From: Asterella californica
Lineage: Eukaryota > Streptophyta > Marchantiopsida > Marchantiales > Aytoniaceae
Direction: 5' to 3'
Length of the DNA stretch: 64,000 nucleotides
Assembly: GCA_036924285.1 (NCBI GenBank)
Contig: JAYKYS010000002.1
Location: 6,696,001 to 6,760,000, forward strand
Shown: positions 1 to 10,583 of the stretch, piece after piece
Numbering within the stretch: the first letter of the stretch is position 1
How the letters are laid out: every line of letters starts with the position of its first letter
The notes under the pieces: generated by a model
What the model was told of the DNA's origin: nothing
Databases searched by the model: none
Seen by the model: only the letters and a program-made list of their open reading frames with translations
Position numbers and translations under genes: made by a program

Positions 1-1
1 G

Positions 2-457
2 TTGGTGAGAATCGAGGACTTGGATGAACCAGTGGTTGCTCTGATCGATCATGGATCAGAAATCAACATCATGTCCAAGGAGCTATACAAGAAGAAGAAG
101 TGGCCGATCGACACCGAACATGGATGGGTCATAAGAGCAGTCAACAACACAAGAGGAGACTTGTATGGAGCTTGTCCGGACATCAGAGTGCGCATAGGTG
201 ATGTTGCTATCGAGCAGAACTTTTTTGTTCAGGAAGCAACATCATATCCACTCATTCTTGGACAACCTTTCATCATAGCAACTCGGATGGAGACAAAGGT
301 ACTGGACGACGGATCTGCTTATGCTAGGATCCGAAGTCAAGATGGGAAGAGAGCGGTACAATTCCTGACTGTACCGTCCAATCACGAGCGCAACCGAGAT
401 CGTTTGAGGGAGAAGCCGCTTCCAAGGGTGAGTGAAGAGTTCAAGGATTTTCGTTGA
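2..457 (+). CDS. Ty3/gypsy retropepsin domain, 5' end outside window
   Basis: This is the C-terminal part of a gag/protease polyprotein that enters the window from the left. It would encode the aspartic protease that matures the retrotransposon polyprotein. The active-site region reads ALIDHGSEIN, a D-x-G-S arrangement with His where Thr or Ser is usual, and the hydrophobic flap region around LILGQPFI follows. The second gypsy element here has the same module at about 41045-41500, where its reading frame extends roughly 290 codons further upstream, so the first Met here is not the true start. The pol frame lies -1 relative to this one and overlaps its end by about 22 nt. No stop or frameshift is visible, so this copy looks intact as far as it can be seen. 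Confidence 0.85.
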   Translation: MVRIEDLDEPVVALIDHGSEINIMSKELYKKKKWPIDTEHGWVIRAVNNTRGDLYGACPDIRVRIGDVAIEQNFFVQEATSYPLILGQPFIIATRMETKVLDDGSAYARIRSQDGKRAVQFLTVPSNHERNRDRLREKPLPRVSEEFKDFR

Positions 458-3400
458 GTACCACTATAGAGCGGGATTGTGGTGGTGCGCAAGAGAAGGT
501 ACTCTCGCTTGATGGAGATAGTGCCTTTTGTACAAGGTTTGTTGGGTTTTCAGATTGTGGGATTGCTATTTACAGGAAGGTAGAAGAGTTGAGAAGAAAA
601 GAACAAAAACATTTGCGTGGTGTTGAGTTGATGTTGAAAGAGTTGGGTGAGCTAGAAGGGGATGAATGGATTTCTGGTGTTTATGAAGAGGATGGGTTGG
701 AGGATCCTTTGCGAGAGATCATGTCTATTGGATGGGAGGATATGGATAAGGTCGTGCAGATTCATTCAAGGGAGGTCTATTCGGTGATCAAATCATTCCG
801 TGCACCGGAGGTTCGAGTTGAGACAAGGTACAAGACAGTGGATAGAAAGGTAAAGCCAATTGCTGGTCCTTTGCCGGAAGACACCAACCAACAGATGGAT
901 CGAGCTTCAAAGGAGAAGAGTTTGAGAGATCCTGTAATGATAGGACACAAGTTCACGGAGAAGACCCTTGAAGAGCTGAAGATTGGATCTGATGAGTCTC
1001 TTCTACCAGAAGAGAGGATGTGCTTCAAGGAGATGCTTTCAAGACATGGGAAAGCATTTGCTTTTGAGCCACATGAGATTGGGTGTGTAGATCCGTACGT
1101 TGTTACCCCGATGGTTATCTTCACGGTACCGCATGTGCCATGGAACCTGAGACCAATTCCAGTACCGCGGGCTCACTTGCCCAAACTAGTGGAGTTGCTG
1201 AAGGAGAAGATGCGGATGAAGATCTTGGAGCCGTCGTTTGCACCATATTCAAGCAGATGGTTTACTATACCAAAGAAGAATGGGTCGCTGCGATTCATCC
1301 AAGACATGCAGCCGGTGAACGCAGTAACAATCAGAAATGCTGGGGTGGGACCGATTGTGGATGAGTTTGCAGAAGCGTTTGCAGGAAGAGCGATTTACTC
1401 GATGGGAGATCTTTACTCAGGGTATGATCAGTTTCAACTAGCGGAGGAGAGCAGAAGCTTCACGACAATGAGGACACCTTTGGGGTTGGTTAGGATGTGT
1501 ACTTTACCGCAAGGAGCTACCAACTCGGTAGCACACATGATGAACGAGATGAATCGAGTTCTAAGAGACTTCATTCCTGAAAAGACGATGCCGTTCTTGG
1601 ATGACATCCCCATTAAAGGATGTGTGGAAGATGAAAAGGATGAAGCATTAGATCAGAGGGGGTGTCGGCGATACGTCACTGATCACATCGCAGACTGTGA
1701 GAAGATCTTATCTCGACTTGAGGAAGTTCATCTTACGCTGTCAGGTGCGAAGTCTACATTTGGAGTTAGAGAGGTTTTGATCGTTGGTCATTTGTGTGGA
1801 TCGTTTGGTCGGAAGCCAGATCCGAACAAGGTGGATGCGATTGGAAGGATGAAGGAGGTTTGCAACTCGCTGACAGAAGTAAGAAGATTTTTGGGTGCTT
1901 GTGTATTCTACCACATTTGGATTCCTCATTATGCGCATGTGGCGGATCCGTTGTATGGATTGTTGCGTAAGGGTCATAAGTTCAGATGGGAGGAAGAGCA
2001 TACTGATGCGGTAAGGAAGCTGAAGTCTTTACTATCATCTCCTCCAGTTCTGGGAAGGATTGATTACAAGGGTGCTAGGCCGGTGGTTCTTACTGTGGAT
2101 ACAAGTCCAGTTGCAATTGGATGGGCAGTCGGACAGGATGATGAGGATGGAGACAGGTTTGCGGTTAGGTTCGGAGCGAAGGTGTTAAGTGCTCGACAAC
2201 GTGCTTACCCGCAAGTGAAGAGAGAATTGTGGGGTATTGTTTCAGCTATAAAAACTGAGAAAGAGTATTTGATTGGAGCAGTAGTGGTGGTTGAAACTGA
2301 TTGCTTGCCGTTGTTAGGGATGATCATGAATTGTTCAACCCCTGATATTGCGATGTTACGATGGATCGCATATATCAAGTCGTTGAACCCGGAGTTCAGA
2401 CATATTGCAGGGAAGGATAATCTGATGGCGGATATGTTATCTCGAGCTCGATATGATGGGGAGGATGAGATGGTAGAAGACATTGACGACGTGGGTACAG
2501 AGTTCTATTCGATTGCGCAGACAGGAAGGGAAGAAGAGTTGTTTGTTGAAGGGTTGTATGATGGTGATTTGCTTGATATCGGGAGGTACCTTAGTACAAT
2601 GGTTAAGCAGACAGGTTGGACAGATGAAAGGTTTCAGAGAGTTCGAAAGAAGGCCTACAACTTCATGTTGCAGGATGGGTTTCTTTGGAAGCGATCGAAG
2701 CAAAAAGGTGGAGTACCGCTACGGGTGATTTGCAACAAGGAAGATCAGCAGAAGTTGCTCAAGGCGTTCCATGAGAGTCTTTGGGCTGGACATCGAGGGA
2801 TTTGGGCCACTTTTACAAAGATGAAAGAGCGGTATTGGTGGAAAAACATGTACAGGGATGTTGTATCTTTTGTGGAGTCTTGTTTGACATGTCAGATGTA
2901 TTCGAATATCCGATATCGTGACGGATTACATCCGACTTATCCGTTGGCGATTCACTTCAAGTGGGTGGTAGACTTGGTGACTATGCCGGTTGGATTATGG
3001 CAGATGAGATATTTGGTACTTGCTAGAGAGGATCTTTCAAATCAAGTCGAGGGTAGAGCGCTTCGGACGGAGACAACTGAAGGGGTATGTAAATTTCTCT
3101 TGGAAGAGGTTGTTTGTCGGTATGGATGTGTGGGAAAGATCACTGCAGATCGGGGAGAGTTAGATGCACATGAGGCTCGTGAATTCTTTGCAAGGTGTGG
3201 GGTGAGGTTGTCACTGACAACTGCTTACAACCCCGAAGGGAATGCCAAGAGTGAACGTGGTCATCCACCCATTGTGAAGGCTTTGGTGAAGGCCTGCAAC
3301 AGAAGGGTGCGCGAGTGGCCTCGACTCTTACCATTTGCGTTATGGGCAGATAGAACGACACACAGCTCGGTGACAGGTTACATGCCGGTGAAACTCATCA

Positions 3401-3924
3401 CAGGTCAGAAATCTATCATGCCGATTGAAGAACACGTTCTGACATGGAGTGTGTTACCTTGGGAGGACAATTTGACTAGGGAAGAGCTTCTTGCTATTCG
3501 AATTAGGCAGTTAGAGAGAAGACCAGAGGATACTGAAACTGCTTTGGATAGACTGCGAGAAGCACGGTTGAAGAACAAGGTCAGATTTGATCAGCGACAT
3601 CGTTTAAGACCTAGGGAAATTAAGGGAGGTGATTGGGTGTTAGTCTATGACAACAGTCTAGACAACCAGCATAGTGCACTCCGGAAGTTTTCCCGAAGAT
3701 GGTTTGGTCCGTATGTGGTGAAGAAGGTTCATGACAACGCAACTTACGCCCTGCAAGAGTTGGATGGAACGAGCTTGAAGGTACCAGTGGCAGGTAAACG
3801 TGTCAAGATTTTCAAAAAGAGAGATGAGGAGGTCGATCTAGCAGATATCTTGACGGAGTTTCAGTTTGAGGATGAGGATTATACAGAAGATCTTGAAGGT
3901 GAGGATGGTTACGATGGGAAGTAG
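454..3924 (+). CDS. Ty3/gypsy pol: reverse transcriptase, RNase H, integrase
   Basis: One uninterrupted frame of about 1156 codons encodes the replication and integration enzymes of a gypsy element. The reverse transcriptase spans roughly residues 230-420, with LRFIQDM near 275 and the catalytic box FLDDIP near 380, so FxDD replaces the usual YxDD. RNase H follows with VDTSP near 547, ETDC near 614 and HIAGKDNLMADMLSR near 650. The integrase has an H-H-C-C zinc module (about 772-813). Its catalytic residues are Asp in VVDLVT (838), Asp in TADRGE (897) and Glu in NAKSERG (932), spaced D-34-E. A GPY/F module (RRWFGPYVV) lies near 1080. The frame has no good early ATG and overlaps the protease frame, so -1 frameshifting is the likely way it is expressed. 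No lesion is visible, so the copy may be young. Confidence 0.9.
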   Translation: MSTTIERDCGGAQEKVLSLDGDSAFCTRFVGFSDCGIAIYRKVEELRRKEQKHLRGVELMLKELGELEGDEWISGVYEEDGLEDPLREIMSIGWEDMDKVVQIHSREVYSVIKSFRAPEVRVETRYKTVDRKVKPIAGPLPEDTNQQMDRASKEKSLRDPVMIGHKFTEKTLEELKIGSDESLLPEERMCFKEMLSRHGKAFAFEPHEIGCVDPYVVTPMVIFTVPHVPWNLRPIPVPRAHLPKLVELLKEKMRMKILEPSFAPYSSRWFTIPKKNGSLRFIQDMQPVNAVTIRNAGVGPIVDEFAEAFAGRAIYSMGDLYSGYDQFQLAEESRSFTTMRTPLGLVRMCTLPQGATNSVAHMMNEMNRVLRDFIPEKTMPFLDDIPIKGCVEDEKDEALDQRGCRRYVTDHIADCEKILSRLEEVHLTLSGAKSTFGVREVLIVGHLCGSFGRKPDPNKVDAIGRMKEVCNSLTEVRRFLGACVFYHIWIPHYAHVADPLYGLLRKGHKFRWEEEHTDAVRKLKSLLSSPPVLGRIDYKGARPVVLTVDTSPVAIGWAVGQDDEDGDRFAVRFGAKVLSARQRAYPQVKRELWGIVSAIKTEKEYLIGAVVVVETDCLPLLGMIMNCSTPDIAMLRWIAYIKSLNPEFRHIAGKDNLMADMLSRARYDGEDEMVEDIDDVGTEFYSIAQTGREEELFVEGLYDGDLLDIGRYLSTMVKQTGWTDERFQRVRKKAYNFMLQDGFLWKRSKQKGGVPLRVICNKEDQQKLLKAFHESLWAGHRGIWATFTKMKERYWWKNMYRDVVSFVESCLTCQMYSNIRYRDGLHPTYPLAIHFKWVVDLVTMPVGLWQMRYLVLAREDLSNQVEGRALRTETTEGVCKFLLEEVVCRYGCVGKITADRGELDAHEAREFFARCGVRLSLTTAYNPEGNAKSERGHPPIVKALVKACNRRVREWPRLLPFALWADRTTHSSVTGYMPVKLITGQKSIMPIEEHVLTWSVLPWEDNLTREELLAIRIRQLERRPEDTETALDRLREARLKNKVRFDQRHRLRPREIKGGDWVLVYDNSLDNQHSALRKFSRRWFGPYVVKKVHDNATYALQELDGTSLKVPVAGKRVKIFKKRDEEVDLADILTEFQFEDEDYTEDLEGEDGYDGK

Positions 3925-3987
3925 GACGATAAGCCGGTCCACTCCTTGGTTGGTATCTCTGGTGCATACCGGAGGATGCACAGGTTC

Positions 3988-3999
3988 AGAGGGGGTGGA
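3988..3999 (+). other. Polypurine tract of first gypsy element
   Basis: The purine-rich run AGAGGGGGTGGA directly precedes the TGTCGTG start of the 3' LTR. This is the position and composition expected of the plus-strand primer of a gypsy element. Confidence 0.75.
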
Positions 4000-4075
4000 T
4001 GTCGTGTCGTGGACCGGCTCCTACTTGAAATTCAAACTTCAATACTTGTCGCTCCAAAGACACTCATGAGAAGAC

Positions 4076-4557
4076 AAGCTAGGCTCCAGCTTACGGATTT
4101 TGGCACAATCTCAGATCTCAATTTTCATCGCATAGAAGGGTAGAGCTCCTTGTCAGCATTCCATAGGCATCTTGTCTACTTCGTTTGGGCGCCTAGTAGA
4201 GAAGTTACAGGACTCGAAAGATGGAGAAAATAAGCTAGGCCCCAGCTTACGGGTTTTTGGCACCACTTCGGATCTTCGTTTTTATCGCACCAGTGGATAG
4301 AGCTCCTTGTCAGCTTTCCATAGGCACTTCATCTACTTTGTTTGGACGCCTAGTGGAAAAGTTACAAGACTCGAAAGATGGAGAAAACAAGCTAGGCCCC
4401 AGCTTACGAGCTTTTGGCGCAACTTCGGATCTTTACTTTTATCGCATAGATGGATAGAGCTCATTGTCAGCTTTCCATGGGCATCTTGTTTATTTCGTTT
4501 GGACATCCAGAGAAGAAGTTATGCGATTCGGAAAAAGGTAAAATCAAGCTAGGCCCC
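4076..4557 (+). repeat. 157-bp tandem repeats inside LTR1
   Basis: The word AAGCTAGGC(C/T)CC recurs at 4076, 4232, 4389 and 4546, giving spacings of 156, 157 and 157 bp. The units share the words 'tagagctcCTTGTCAGC', 'TTTGG(A/G)CGCCTAGT' and 'GACTCGAAAGATGG', and the last unit is the most diverged. The same array is present in the partial LTR1 copy at 22368-22850. Confidence 0.9.
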
Positions 4558-4843
4558 TAGTTACTTGCTGACTGGGTATTTAGGGCTTCAGGCGTTATAT
4601 CAAACACGCAAGGGGTCTGCTTCTTATTATTGAGAGTTGAACTTCGTACGTACAGACTGTTGCAAGGGGGCTGCTTAAGGGGCTTGCTTGTTCCTACGAC
4701 CTGTCGGTGAATGTTTTGGAGAATTGGGAAGTCCAATACACGCGCGCAAGGTGTCATCGGGTTCAGATCTGTGCAGGCTACGCACAGGTTAAGACGGTTC
4801 TTGAAGAGACGGATCGGGGGTTGTGTTCTGGGAAAAATTGAGA

Positions 4844-5560
4844 CGCAGGGAGCAGAATTGGGATTTTCAGTTACCTGTGAAGGAGAGTCGGACCGTTCGG
4901 GCCGTTCCGGAGTCCAAACTTGCTGTCCCTGGATCCATCGAGATCAGAACAACGAGTTCTTCAGGAAATTGAAGACGATACAAAGTTTTATCGGGCGGTT
5001 TGAGAGTTGTGAGAGAAATTGGCTCGCAGGGAAGCGCTTGCGTTAGATTTTCATCGCCTGCGAACTGAGATTGGATTGTTCTTCGCGATCGGTGAGCCAA
5101 GCTCTTCGTTCTTGGTGCCTACGCGATCAGGGAGTCCTCATGTACGCATAGGAGAAGACTGTAAGTGAATTGGATTGTTGGTTTGGGTGTGGTGAGCAAA
5201 TTTGAGCCGCAGGGAGCCGATTTACGTCAGTTTTTTTGTAGCCTGCGACCAAATTTCTCGAGTAGTTTTGCAAGGGGAACTCCAAACGGCTTGTTTGGAG
5301 TCTTGTTGGGTTTAGGGTAGCCAGATCTACCTACCAGCGAAGACGGATATCAGTTTAGACGATCCGTTTGTGCGATGTGAGCGGTTTTAAGCCGCAGGGA
5401 GGAGTTTTTGAAGGTTCGGTCACCTGCGACCGAAAATTAGCGATATCTCAACTATCGGGAGCCGGATCTGAAGGTTTCTTGGGCCAACGGAGTCAGGGAA
5501 GGAGACCCTATCAACATTTGAAGATCGTTTGGCGAAAGGAGAAAGTTCCCAGATAGGTCT
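4844..5560 (+). repeat. ~183-bp degenerate repeats in the LTR1 distal half
   Basis: The word CGCAGGGA or a close variant occurs at 4844, 5025, 5209 and 5393, spacings of 181, 184 and 184 bp. It is preceded by a GTGAGnnnnnTTNA-like stretch. About 25-40 bp later comes CCTGYGA, roughly complementary to CGCAGG. The rest of each unit has diverged strongly, so the periodicity rests mainly on this core. Confidence 0.6.
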
Positions 5561-5991
5561 TTTTCGGTTCCTTCGCTACAGGTTTCGTCCTTTTGAGTTC
5601 GTTAAGGACTTAGTTGGTTGTGTATGGCTTGTGGTAGCTAGCTTTAGCCAAGAGCTAGTGTGTGGATGTGGTTTGGACTTGGGTTTGGATCGCATGATAC
5701 TGTTGTGGCTCTGGTTGTTAGCAAAGAGAAGCTCCTCTTGCTTTGAGCTACGCTTTGGCGATTTCAGACTAGGGTTGCGTTTCAGGGGTTTGTTTTAGGG
5801 CTTCTGAAGTAGGTTACAGACCGCTCTGGTCTGTTCCTCAGTTTTGTGCCGTTTGGAGAAAGAATCAACAGTGTACATACTTTCAGAGTGGTATATATCG
5901 CAGCATTCTTTTTCGTGGTTGTTCTTCTCTGTCTTGTCTCTGTTTGGCACACAGCATCTCCACAGCCAGGAACCTCGTGTTTTCCTGGACA

Positions 5992-7474
5992 TCCTTCACG
6001 CACAAAATATCCGACACGATAACGTGAAGGTTACATGAGCGATGACCAAGCGAAGGAGTACCTGGAACAACTCAAGCGAGGAGTGAAGTTGCAGAATATG
6101 CAGCTAAGACATGGTTTACTCATGTTCAAGCAAAGTCGGGTTTATGTGGGACAAGGAAAACTTCGGACTAAGTTACTCAAAGAATGTCATGATGCGCCCT
6201 TATCAGGACATAAAGGAGAAAAGTCCACTTTAGCAGTGATAGCTAAAAAGTTTTATTGGCCCCACATGAAAGACGATGTTTCCCACTTTGTGAAAACATG
6301 CGTAACCTGTCAAGCGAATCGCGTTTCTTACGAGAAGAAACAAGGATTGCTTCATCCTTTGCCGATTCCAGCCAGACCTTGGGAAAGCATTAGCATGGAC
6401 TTCATTACCTCTCTGCCTGACTCGAATGGATACAATGCGATTTTTGTGATAGTTGATCGGTTTAGCAAACTAGCGAAGTTTGCCCCGACCTTGGATACTG
6501 CAACAGCGTTCACGACTTCTCGGTTATTCCTAGATACTTGGTGGCGTTCACATGGATTGCCTTGGAGTATTATTTCAGATAGAGACTCTAAGTTCACAAG
6601 TGTCTTTTGGAAACACTTGTTCCAAAAATTGGGGACTAAGTTAAAATTTAGTACCGCCTTTCATCCGGAAACAGATGGACAAACGGAACGAGTTAACTCG
6701 GTTCTGAATCAATACTTGAGGAATTATGTGAGCGCGGACCAAAGTGATTGGGCGGAGTGGCTCAGTCTTGCGGAGTATTGCTACAATTCCACGAAGCATT
6801 CAGCAACCGGCGAATCGCCTTTCTTGCTGACTTACGGACGTGAGCCAGAAGGGCCTCTTGACTTGACTCTTGCAGGGAGTTCTACATCGGCACGACCAAG
6901 AACACGGCAAACATCAGCTGAAGAGTTGGTGGCGGCAATGCAGCGGCGCGAGGAGCAAGTAAAGAGCAACCTCGAGAAGGCGCAGCAACGGTACACGAAG
7001 CAGGTAAACAAGCATCAGCGGCAAGTGAAGTTTCAAATGGACGAAGAAGTATGGTTAAGTACGAAAAACTTCACACTCCCGAAGGAAATATCGGTGAAGT
7101 TTTCATCGAAGTTCGCGGGACCTTTTGTCGTTGTCAAGAATCCGCATGAAGATGTCTATACATTAGACCTTCCTCGAGAGTGGTAGTTGCATCCGACTTT
7201 CCATGTTTCTTTATTAACGAAATACTTCAAGGATGATTTGCGGCCGGAGCGCAAACAAGTACTCAGGCCTCAACCTGATGTCGTGCAAGGCGAAGCAGAA
7301 TATGAGGTGGAGTCCATTTTGCGATCTCGGCGCAAATCAAACCGGATGGAGTACTTGGTCAAATGGCGTGGTTACCATTTGAAGGAAGCAACTTGGGTGC
7401 CAGAGGAAGATCTCGCACATGCGAGTGAAGTATTGGACCTATTCAAACGGAGACAAGGACAACAAGGGCGTTAG
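5992..7474 (+). pseudogene. Chromovirus (Ty3/gypsy) integrase with chromodomain, interrupted
   Basis: This is the 3' third of a chromovirus pol. After an H-H-C-C zinc module (CHDAPLSGH ... CVTCQ) comes an integrase core with Asp in SMDFI, Asp in ISDRDSK and Glu in DGQTERVN, a canonical D-35-E. It ends in a chromodomain, about 7300-7450, with EYLVKWRGY and EATWVPEEDL. The chromodomain normally guides insertion to marked chromatin. A TAG at 7184-7186 splits the frame between LPREW and the conserved HPTFHVSLL. Near 6030 the reading shifts frame, so the first Met at 6035 is not a genuine start. Reverse transcriptase and RNase H are missing because LTR1 abuts at 5991; they probably lie left of the window. 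Confidence 0.85.
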
Positions 7475-8184
7475 CAAGATGAGGACATCTCCTTCCAGCG
7501 AGGGGTGAAGAAACGACGAACCATACGAGTAGCAACTTGAGGCGATTTGGGCCGATGGACTTTGTACTTGAATTTGGAAATAAAGATTTTGTTTCTTGAA
7601 AATTTGTCTAAGAGTATTGGTAGTGCATGGCTATGACTAGTTCTGATCAGATGCCTAGGATGTTGTCAAGAGGAGGAACGAAGCACACTCAAAGGAAGCG
7701 AGCTGGTTTGGATCAAGACTAAGTCTTGATGTCAAGACTTAGGTTTGCCGTAGCGTTGGCAAAGCAAGTATGAAATTTCATACTTGTCTTGGGGCTTGGG
7801 GTGATCTTGCTTTGTGGTTTTCTACAAAGTAAACTTAGTCTCGCGTCTAAGTCAAATCAGATTGCGACCGGAAAGTGGGTTTCGAGGGACCTTGTAAGTA
7901 GGTGTGAATACTTATAGTTAGCAAGTTAGAGTCTTAAGTAGAATGTTTAGAAGTTGCCAATTAGTTTTGTTTAGGGTAAGCCAAAAAGGTAAGGCTTTTC
8001 CCTAGACTAGTTGGAATTTTCTAAGTGTTCTAGCGACAACTTAAGACTCAAGCCAAGAAGGGAATTGCGGGTTAGCTACCAGAACGCAATTCTGACGCCA
8101 AGGGGTTGGCTACCCATTTTGAACTTGGTGTTAACTTAAAGGATCATTGTTGATGAGGGCATCAACCTCCAAAGTGGGGGTGAG
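7475..8184 (+). other. Chromovirus 3' untranslated region with palindromes and polypurine tract
   Basis: There is no coding signal between the chromodomain stop and the LTR. The stretch contains consecutive inverted repeats: AAGTCTTGA-TG-TCAAGACTT at 7721-7740, TTTGCC/GGCAAA at about 7744-7762, and the perfect 20-bp palindrome AAGTATGAAATTTCATACTT at 7766-7785. It ends in AAAGTGGGGGTGAG, a polypurine tract directly before the LTR at 8185. Confidence 0.7.
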
Positions 8185-9291
8185 TGTCGCGCCCCTCATT
8201 CTCAAGATCGGGCGCAGACCCGAACAACAGAACCCTAGCGGACTTGCGCTAGGTTGTGAACGTTGCGAGTGGGACTTAACGGCTTGGCCGGCAAGTCGGG
8301 ATCAGATGAACCCTAAGTGGTTCTCTGAACCAAGGTTAGAACCTTGGGTTAGGACATAAGGGCCTATCCCAAGAGGACCCCAGACGAACGCTAACCTAAG
8401 GGGGCGAGTTTGGGAACGGGCTGAAACATGAGTCTCAGACATAGGTCTGAGACGTGGGACCGAGACGTGGGTCCGAGACACAGACGAACCACAGGGTTTG
8501 ACCCTGGGTCTGGACCACAGGTTTCGGAAAAACTGCTAAGTGTTGGAGCTCCAGGGACGTTTTAGGTCGTGGACGGAGCTCCACGTAAGATCTCGAGGCG
8601 AGTGAGGTATCATTGGAAAGGTCTCGTCGAGAGCTTTCCAGTGATATATAACACTCCTCGATCTGACCTCCGAGCTGGAAGTTATGGCCGAACCACAATC
8701 GAGTTGTGGTATAATTTTCAGGGACCAAAGAGGAGGGCGGGGTCGCCGATCCCCAGAAGTATATATGAGGGGGGCTCAATGCCTGGGTGGGCCAGGACGA
8801 GTCATCCGACCCCAGGGTTCGGCGGGCGGACTCTGGGGGCATGAGGTGATGGCTGGGCCGGTTCCAAGGCACGTTCAGATCTAGACTTGGATGTCTAGAC
8901 TTAGGAACGATGTAAGGACTGGGGCAAGACTAGGGAACGAGTCGGCGGGTTAGACCACCGTTCGGGAGCCTAGACCCAGACGGACATCACGGGCGGTTGG
9001 GCCGCTAGGTGTGCTGGAGGCACCGTTTAGGACCCTGGACTTTATGGGAAGTCCGCCCCAAGTCATATTGTGACTTGCTCATGTTTGGGACCGACTTAAG
9101 CGGATCTAAGTCGAGACTTAGGAACTGCTGAGCTTGATAAATAGGGAGACGGTCCGGCTCCGGTCCGGACCAAGCAGAACTAAGATAAATGGTGCATGGA
9201 CGCTAACTTGTGATTGTGTTTGCAGGTTAGCGGTGTAAAGTTTGCGACCTACTGAGTTAGAGCTTCCGCTGGTGCAACAAGGCGGTAGGTG
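8185..9291 (+). mobile_element. Chromovirus 3' LTR (LTR5), truncated at its end
   Basis: The LTR begins TGTCGCGCCCCTCATTC right after the polypurine tract, a start typical of this group. A TATA-like GATAAATAGG lies at 9136-9145. The LTR end is not visible because from 9292 the sequence matches, in reverse orientation, the LTR at 20.7-22.0 kb. No partner LTR is in the window. Confidence 0.65.
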
Positions 9292-10583
9292 CGCTGTCGG
9301 AGTGTAATCCGTCTACCTAGGAAAGCGCCGGGCTTCTGGCTGTGGTTGTTCACTCAAGAGGTTGGCTTTCAGGTCACAATAGGGCTATAAACACTCACAC
9401 AGATGTGTAAGATCTAGTAATATACCCAGAAGGCGAAATTCAGGTCTAGCTGGCAGTAATAGGATTCGGCGGTGAACTTTGACACTCACGGAGAGGAAAA
9501 CTATGAAGATTTAGACCTCTAAACTTCCCCTACATGCAAATGAGGTACTACTGAACTCACAGACGAAATTTCAGCCTGAGATCAAATTCTGACACGGAGA
9601 TATGAACAAAAAAGTTTTGAGCAAGAAAACTACGGCAATTTCTGGTACCTAGCTGGCTATTTCAACCTATAACAGGAGTTTGGCTCGATCAATTTCGAAG
9701 TTTCTTACAGGATTTGCAGTCTACAGGGTGCTGAACATCCCTGTGAAGTTGGGACTCCTGAATGTACACAGAACTGTAGATCTCCTCCTCTGAAGTCGCT
9801 GCTCTAGATTAAGAGCTTTTCAGACCCCCTCAGCTTCAGCGGCCGCCCTGAATTACTCAGTTGCTCAATCGATATGAAACTTTTTGTGAAATCGTAGCCC
9901 TGCTGGCGGAGAACACAACCTCGAAGTTTTGAAGCAATTTCCTCAAAACTGCTGCGAGTGACACTGAAAACCCTAAATCCAACCAAAATGATTCAATTCT
10001 AGCACAATCCGAACTTCAATTGCTCATAACTCCGTCTTTATTGACTCAAATCGATCGAAATTTTCACTAGAAGTGCTTGGCATGACGAGACCTCTCTCCC
10101 TGTGCTCTCCGATTTCGAAGATCCCTCACCAAATGCTCGAACTCCACTCTAGAGCTTTGTTTCTAAATTTAGAGTTTAACAAAAGACAAAAACAGACCAA
10201 TGGGAGTTCATAGCTCCACTTGGTTGTCCTTTAGTACCCTAAACCACGTGGCAACTTAGTTTTACTCATAGGCTACCACGTTAAGCCCCTGGAGTGCCAG
10301 CGTAAAACTTAAACTACCTAAAACGACACGCAGCCCCGAAAAATAACTTAAATCAGCTAGAAAGCGTGCATGGGCGACACGCAAATACAACCCATGAGCT
10401 TAAGCCCTATCAACATGGTAATCAACTTACTAAGACTCAAAATAGTGTTAACACCGTATGCAAAGATGTCAAACATATACATAAACGACTAGAAGTAATA
10501 AGAGCTAACTTCTAGAACTACTAAACCCAAGCGTCGGAGTAGAAATATAACATGTAACCGCCAGATAGCACGACAGCGTGAAA
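9292..10583 (-). mobile_element. L2 LTR fragment, reverse orientation
   Basis: The reverse complement of this stretch aligns almost throughout with about 20703-22008, for example around CCGGGCTTCTGGCTGTGG at 9328-9345 and CCTATCAACATGGTAATCAA near 10407. It lacks roughly the first 40 bp and the last 60 bp of the other copy. It contains no ORF and lies exactly between the truncated LTR5 and the truncated left LTR of the copia element. Confidence 0.8.

Larger units (their letters stand above)
4000..5991 (+). mobile_element. 3' LTR of the first gypsy element (LTR1)
   Basis: The LTR starts TGTCGTG just after the polypurine tract and probably ends CCTGGACA at 5991, giving matched TGTC/GACA termini and a length near 2.0 kb. 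A second copy of its first 940 bp lies at 22292-23234. Immediately after 5991 the sequence becomes chromovirus integrase coding sequence, so this element appears to have inserted into that chromovirus. The 3' boundary is inferred from the termini and the junction, because the 5' LTR lies outside the window. The LTR holds two different tandem arrays, listed separately. Confidence 0.75.
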
